From an uncultured Oscillospiraceae bacterium (GTDB lineage: Bacteria; Bacillota; Clostridia; Oscillospirales; Oscillospiraceae): 64,000 nt of DNA. Shown here one piece after another: positions 61,108-64,000 of this stretch. The stretch spans positions 79,408 through 143,407 of the forward strand of contig CALWVZ010000001.1 of NCBI GenBank assembly GCA_944385125.1, read 5' to 3'. Numbering within the stretch: the stretch's first letter is position 1; every line of letters begins with the position of its first letter. Under the pieces are notes generated by a model that made no database searches, was not told the DNA's origin, and was given only the letters and a program-made list of their open reading frames with translations. Both the position numbers and the translations under genes were made by a program.

Positions 61108-62458
61108 TTGCTTTCCTTTCTTGGGTATCCTTGGGAAAATGCAGGGTGAAGCTGGTGCCGCTGCCGGGGCTGCTGTCCATTTCTATGGATGCGCCATGGA
61201 CCAGGGCGGCGTGCTTTACTATGGACAGGCCCAGGCCCGTGCCTCCCACCGCCTTGGAGCGGCTCTTGTCCACCCGGTAGAAGCGCTCGAAGATCCGCTC
61301 CCGGCTCTCCTCCGGGATACCTATTCCGGTATCGCTGACTTTCAGCTCTACCTCCTTCTCCAGGTTCCGCACGCTCATTTCTACCCAGCCCTTTTCCCTG
61401 TTGTATTTTATGCCGTTGTCGCAGAGATTGTAGCAGATGCCGTAAAGCAGCTGGGGCACTCCGTATATCCTTGCGCTCTCCCCGCTGAGCTTCAGCTCCA
61501 CTCCCGCCTCCTTTGCCGCCATGGCCAGACTGTCCGCTGCGCTGCGGGCGATCAGGTACAGGTCCACAGACTCCCGCTTCATGTCCCCGGCGCCGGTGTC
61601 CAGATGGCTCAGCTCTATTATATCCTCCACCAGACTGGTCATCCGCTGGCTCTCGCCGTAGATCTTGGAGCTGAATTTCTCCACGTCCTCCGGCCGGACC
61701 ATGCCTTTGGCCAGCAGCTCCGCATAGCCGGAGATGGAGTGGAGAGGGGTCTTAAGCTCGTGGGAGACGTTTGCGGTGAACTCCCGGCGTATCTGCTCGT
61801 TTTTCTCCAGCTCCTCCCGGTCCCGCTTCAGCTGCCGGTGCTGGCTGTCTATGCGGCTGAGCAGGGGCCTCAGCTCCTCGTATTCCACATGCTTCAGCGG
61901 GTCGCTGAGATCCACCTCGTTGAGGGGTCTCATCAGTCTGGATGCCAGGCGGTAGGCCAGCAGCAGGCTCAGCAGCACCGCCAGCAGCGCCACCACTAGC
62001 AGCGGCTGGAGCACGCCCATCAGCAGCACCCATGCGGTATACTGGGAAGCCGCCAGGCGTATCACCGTGCCGTCAGGCAGGAGCCTGGCCTGGTAGCTCA
62101 GCTTTTCCGTAAGGGTATCGGAATAGCGGGAGCTCTCTCCCCGGCCGGTCTCCAGAGCCTCCTGCACCTCTTCCCGGTCCAGGTGGTTTTCCATGCTCCC
62201 GGCATCCCCCATATTGTCATACAGCACGCTGCCGTCGGCGGCTATCCAGCTTATCCGGCAGCCGTCCAGGTCCAGGCCCTGGAAGTAGTCCAGGCCCAGG
62301 CCTGCCGCCCCCCGGGCCGCCAGGTCCGCCTGGGCGGAGAGCTGCTCCTTCTGCACCCGGGAAAAATAGTCGTACAGCACTCCCATTATCAGCACAAGAG
62401 AGGCCAGGAGCACCGTCACCGCTGCAAAGCAAATGGATTTGAATATCCGTTTCGTCAT
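61079..62458 (-). CDS. Sensor histidine kinase (PhoR-like)
   Basis: 459-aa membrane kinase. Helices at about 9-30 and 148-170 bracket a ~115-residue external sensor. The DHp phosphoacceptor is His233 in NVSHELKTPLHSISGYAELL. The ATP-binding domain has N-box NLCDNGIKYN, G1 VSDTGIGIPEESRERIFERFYRVD and G2 VGGTGLGLSIVKHA. The FxRVD and GGTGLGLSIVKH phrasing is that of the PhoR/ResE group. ATGA overlap with the response regulator stop. No PAS domain is evident, unlike Bacillus PhoR. Confidence 0.95.
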   Translation of the reverse strand: MTKRIFKSICFAAVTVLLASLVLIMGVLYDYFSRVQKEQLSAQADLAARGAAGLGLDYFQGLDLDGCRISWIAADGSVLYDNMGDAGSMENHLDREEVQEALETGRGESSRYSDTLTEKLSYQARLLPDGTVIRLAASQYTAWVLLMGVLQPLLVVALLAVLLSLLLAYRLASRLMRPLNEVDLSDPLKHVEYEELRPLLSRIDSQHRQLKRDREELEKNEQIRREFTANVSHELKTPLHSISGYAELLAKGMVRPEDVEKFSSKIYGESQRMTSLVEDIIELSHLDTGAGDMKRESVDLYLIARSAADSLAMAAKEAGVELKLSGESARIYGVPQLLYGICYNLCDNGIKYNREKGWVEMSVRNLEKEVELKVSDTGIGIPEESRERIFERFYRVDKSRSKAVGGTGLGLSIVKHAALVHGASIEMDSSPGSGTSFTLHFPKDTQERKANDISGDKEQ

Positions 62459-63129
62459 TGCTCTCTCTCCATCTTATAGCCTACGCCCCGCACCGTCTCG
62501 ATGCATTTGCCTTCCTCCCCCAGCTTAGTGCGAAGGGTGCCTATGTGCACGTCCACGGTGCGGCTCTCCCCCACAAAGTCCGCCCCCCACACCGAGCGCA
62601 GCAGCTGGTCCCGGGTAAAAACCAGGCCGGGATTTTCCATAAACAGGCACAAAAGCTCATACTCTTTCAAAGTCAGGTTCACTTTCTGGCCGGACACGCT
62701 CACATTGTGCCGGGCCTTGTCCACCTGGATGCCGCTGCAGCTGAGGAGCGTGGCTTCGCTTTTGGGCAGGCTCCGCCGCAGCACCGCCTTCACCCGGGAC
62801 ACCATCTCCATCATGCCGAAGGGCTTGACCAGATAGTCGTCCGCCCCGGTGTCCAGGCCCAGGACCTTGTCGTACTCTGCGCCCTTGGCAGTGGCCATTA
62901 TAACGGGTATGGTCTCGGTCCTGGGGTTGGCGCGCAGCTTTTTCAGCACGGATATGCCGTCCTCCCCCGGAAGCATTATGTCCAGAAGTATCAGTTCCGG
63001 CCGGGTCTCCTCCAGGGCCGCCCACAGACTCCCCGCCTCGGGAAAGCCTGCCGCCTTGAAGCCGGAGGACATGAGCACATATATCATCAGCTCTCTTATG
63101 CTGTCGTCGTCTTCCACGCAATAAATCAT
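62455..63129 (-). CDS. Response regulator, OmpR/PhoB family
   Basis: 224-aa regulator. Receiver domain: acidic pocket EDDD at residues 6-9, phosphoacceptor Asp50 in LILLDIMLPGEDG, the TAKGAEYDKVLGLDTGADDY switch region and Lys in YLVKPFGMMEM. C-terminal winged helix (about 125-222): LTLKEYELLCLFMENPGLVFTRDQLLRSVWG and RTVDVHIGTLRTKLG. ATG 63129 follows GGAGGAGAGG; the frame is open 45 codons further upstream without a site. A direct repeat of TTTACA upstream suggests self-activation. Confidence 0.96.
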   Translation of the reverse strand: MIYCVEDDDSIRELMIYVLMSSGFKAAGFPEAGSLWAALEETRPELILLDIMLPGEDGISVLKKLRANPRTETIPVIMATAKGAEYDKVLGLDTGADDYLVKPFGMMEMVSRVKAVLRRSLPKSEATLLSCSGIQVDKARHNVSVSGQKVNLTLKEYELLCLFMENPGLVFTRDQLLRSVWGADFVGESRTVDVHIGTLRTKLGEEGKCIETVRGVGYKMEREQ

Positions 63130-63188
63130 TTTCCTCTCCTCCTCAGGGGGATTATAGCGGTATTTTATGAAATTTTGCCTATTATAAA

Positions 63189-63205
63189 TGTAAAATCCCT
63201 GTAAA
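63189..63205 (-). promoter_or_regulatory. Pho-box-like direct repeat upstream of the response regulator
   Basis: On the minus strand TTTACA (63205-63200), five bases, TTTACA (63194-63189), period 11 bp as in Bacillus PhoP boxes. It lies about 60-75 bases before ATG 63129. A TATAAT sits between it and the gene on the minus strand. Confidence 0.5.
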
Positions 63206-63259
63206 GCTTTTGCCTGTGTCCGCCGTGTTTTTATTATAACCGTCCTGTCAACACCAAAA

Positions 63260-63288
63260 AACATCCCCGGCCGGTGGCCGGGGATGTT
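63260..63288 (-). terminator. Terminator of nifJ
   Basis: AACATCCCCGGCC (63260-63272) pairs with GGCCGGGGATGTT (63276-63288), followed on the minus strand by six T. Confidence 0.88.
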
Positions 63289-63325
63289 CGGGTTTTATGC
63301 TAGGCTGTTTTGACTCTGCCGGGTA

Positions 63326-64000
63326 TTACTCGTAGAGAGAGACCAGCTTCATCAGGTGCTCGTAACGGGCCTTGGCGTTGGCCTCGGAAGCGGCGAACAG
63401 ACGGTCCGCACGCTCGGGGAACTCCCGGGTCAGACGGCTGTAGCGGGCCTCGTTCATCAGGAACTCCTGGTAGCCGCCGGCGGGAGCCTTGCTGTCCAGA
63501 GTGAAGGGCTTCTCGGCGTCGGGGTTGAAGCGGAAGAGGTTCCAGTAACCGCACTTGACGGCCTTGTCCATCTCCTTCTGGCAGTTCTCCATGCCGCCCT
63601 TGATGCTGTGCATCTCGCAGGGAGCGTAGGCAATGATGAGGGAGGGACCCTTGTGGGCCTCGGCCTCGGCAATGGCCTTCAGGGTCTGGACGCTGTTGGC
63701 GCCCATGGCGATCTGGGCCACGTACACATAGCCGTAGGTCATGGCGATCTCAGCCAGGGACTTGGACTTGATCTCCTTACCGGCTGCGGCAAACTGTGCC
63801 ACCTGGCCGATGTTGGAGGCCTTGGAGGCCTGTCCGCCGGTGTTGGAGTAGACCTCGGTATTGAACACGAAGATGTTCACATCCTCGCCGGAGGCCAGGA
63901 CGTGGTCCACGCCGCCGAAGCCGATATCGTAGGCCCAGCCGTCGCCGCCGAAGATCCAGCAGGACTTCTTGTTCAGGAAGTCTTTCTTCTTCAGCACCTC
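63326..64000 (-). CDS. nifJ: Pyruvate:ferredoxin oxidoreductase, C-terminal part (5' end off window)
   Basis: The final 225 codons of the large single-chain PFOR that turns pyruvate and CoA into acetyl-CoA, CO2 and reduced ferredoxin. This is the thiamine-diphosphate-binding domain: GGDGWAYDIGFGGVDHVLASG with the TPP-Mg motif, FVFNTEVYSNTGGQASKAS, and PSLIIAYAPCEMHSIKGGM. The frame is open through the right edge. It marks a fermentative anaerobe. Confidence 0.97.
   Translation of the reverse strand, partial: EVLKKKDFLNKKSCWIFGGDGWAYDIGFGGVDHVLASGEDVNIFVFNTEVYSNTGGQASKASNIGQVAQFAAAGKEIKSKSLAEIAMTYGYVYVAQIAMGANSVQTLKAIAEAEAHKGPSLIIAYAPCEMHSIKGGMENCQKEMDKAVKCGYWNLFRFNPDAEKPFTLDSKAPAGGYQEFLMNEARYSRLTREFPERADRLFAASEANAKARYEHLMKLVSLYE

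Overview
The window looks like part of the chromosome of a GC-rich, anaerobic, spore-forming Clostridium relative, most plausibly an Oscillospiraceae-type gut bacterium (an inference from gene content, not a database match). Support comes from a V-type rather than F-type ATPase, pyruvate:ferredoxin oxidoreductase, the spore-germination protein YpeB, AddAB instead of RecBCD, MurT/GatD peptidoglycan amidation, strong AGGAGG-type ribosome sites with frequent GTG/TTG starts, and consensus sigma-A promoters. No rRNA, tRNA, prophage, IS element or CRISPR array was seen. About 50 real genes fill nearly all of the sequence.

Layout. 1-6.7 kb (minus): V-ATPase operon G-I-K-E-C-F-A, with A cut by the left edge. 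Its K ring carries the residues of Na+-binding rings, and two promoters plus a palindrome lie upstream. 6.8-9.7 kb (minus): ypeB and gltX, divergent from trpS. 9.8-12 kb (plus): trpS and a TagO/WecA-type lipid-carrier sugar transferase. 12-13 kb (minus): three small unknown genes. 13-17.8 kb (plus): phosphoesterase, murT, gatD, amidohydrolase, PHP phosphoesterase. 17.9-23 kb: MATE exporter, ECF sigma factor with a membrane-anchored partner, LacI-type repressor with paired operators.

23.1-31 kb (plus) is the most notable block. It holds a WecE aminotransferase, a GT-C-like membrane protein, a PseH-like acetyltransferase, two ArnC-like polyprenyl-phosphate glycosyltransferases, an ArnE/ArnF-like flippase pair and an ATP-grasp ligase, followed by proC. 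Together these have the logic of the Gram-negative arn (lipid A aminosugar) pathway but sit in a Gram-positive, so I infer they decorate a cell-wall glycan with an amino-dideoxy sugar.

31-35.5 kb: LysR regulator and a TAXI-TRAP transporter. 35.6-43.2 kb (minus): rpmE, addA, addB and a MerR regulator, with a divergent alpha/beta hydrolase behind a textbook MerR operator. 44.3-44.7 kb: a noncoding cluster of palindromes with a duplicated hairpin. 44.7-55.1 kb: a surface-protein region with two paralogous orphan solute-binding lipoproteins enclosing a phosphodiester glycosidase, a PLP aminotransferase, and an operon of a Nif11-like protein, a GT-C-like membrane protein and an NlpC/P60 lipoprotein. 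55.2-59.4 kb (minus): MarR-controlled heterodimeric ABC exporter. 59.6-63.2 kb: NUDIX hydrolase, HD phosphohydrolase and a PhoPR-like two-component system. The right edge holds the 3' end of nifJ.
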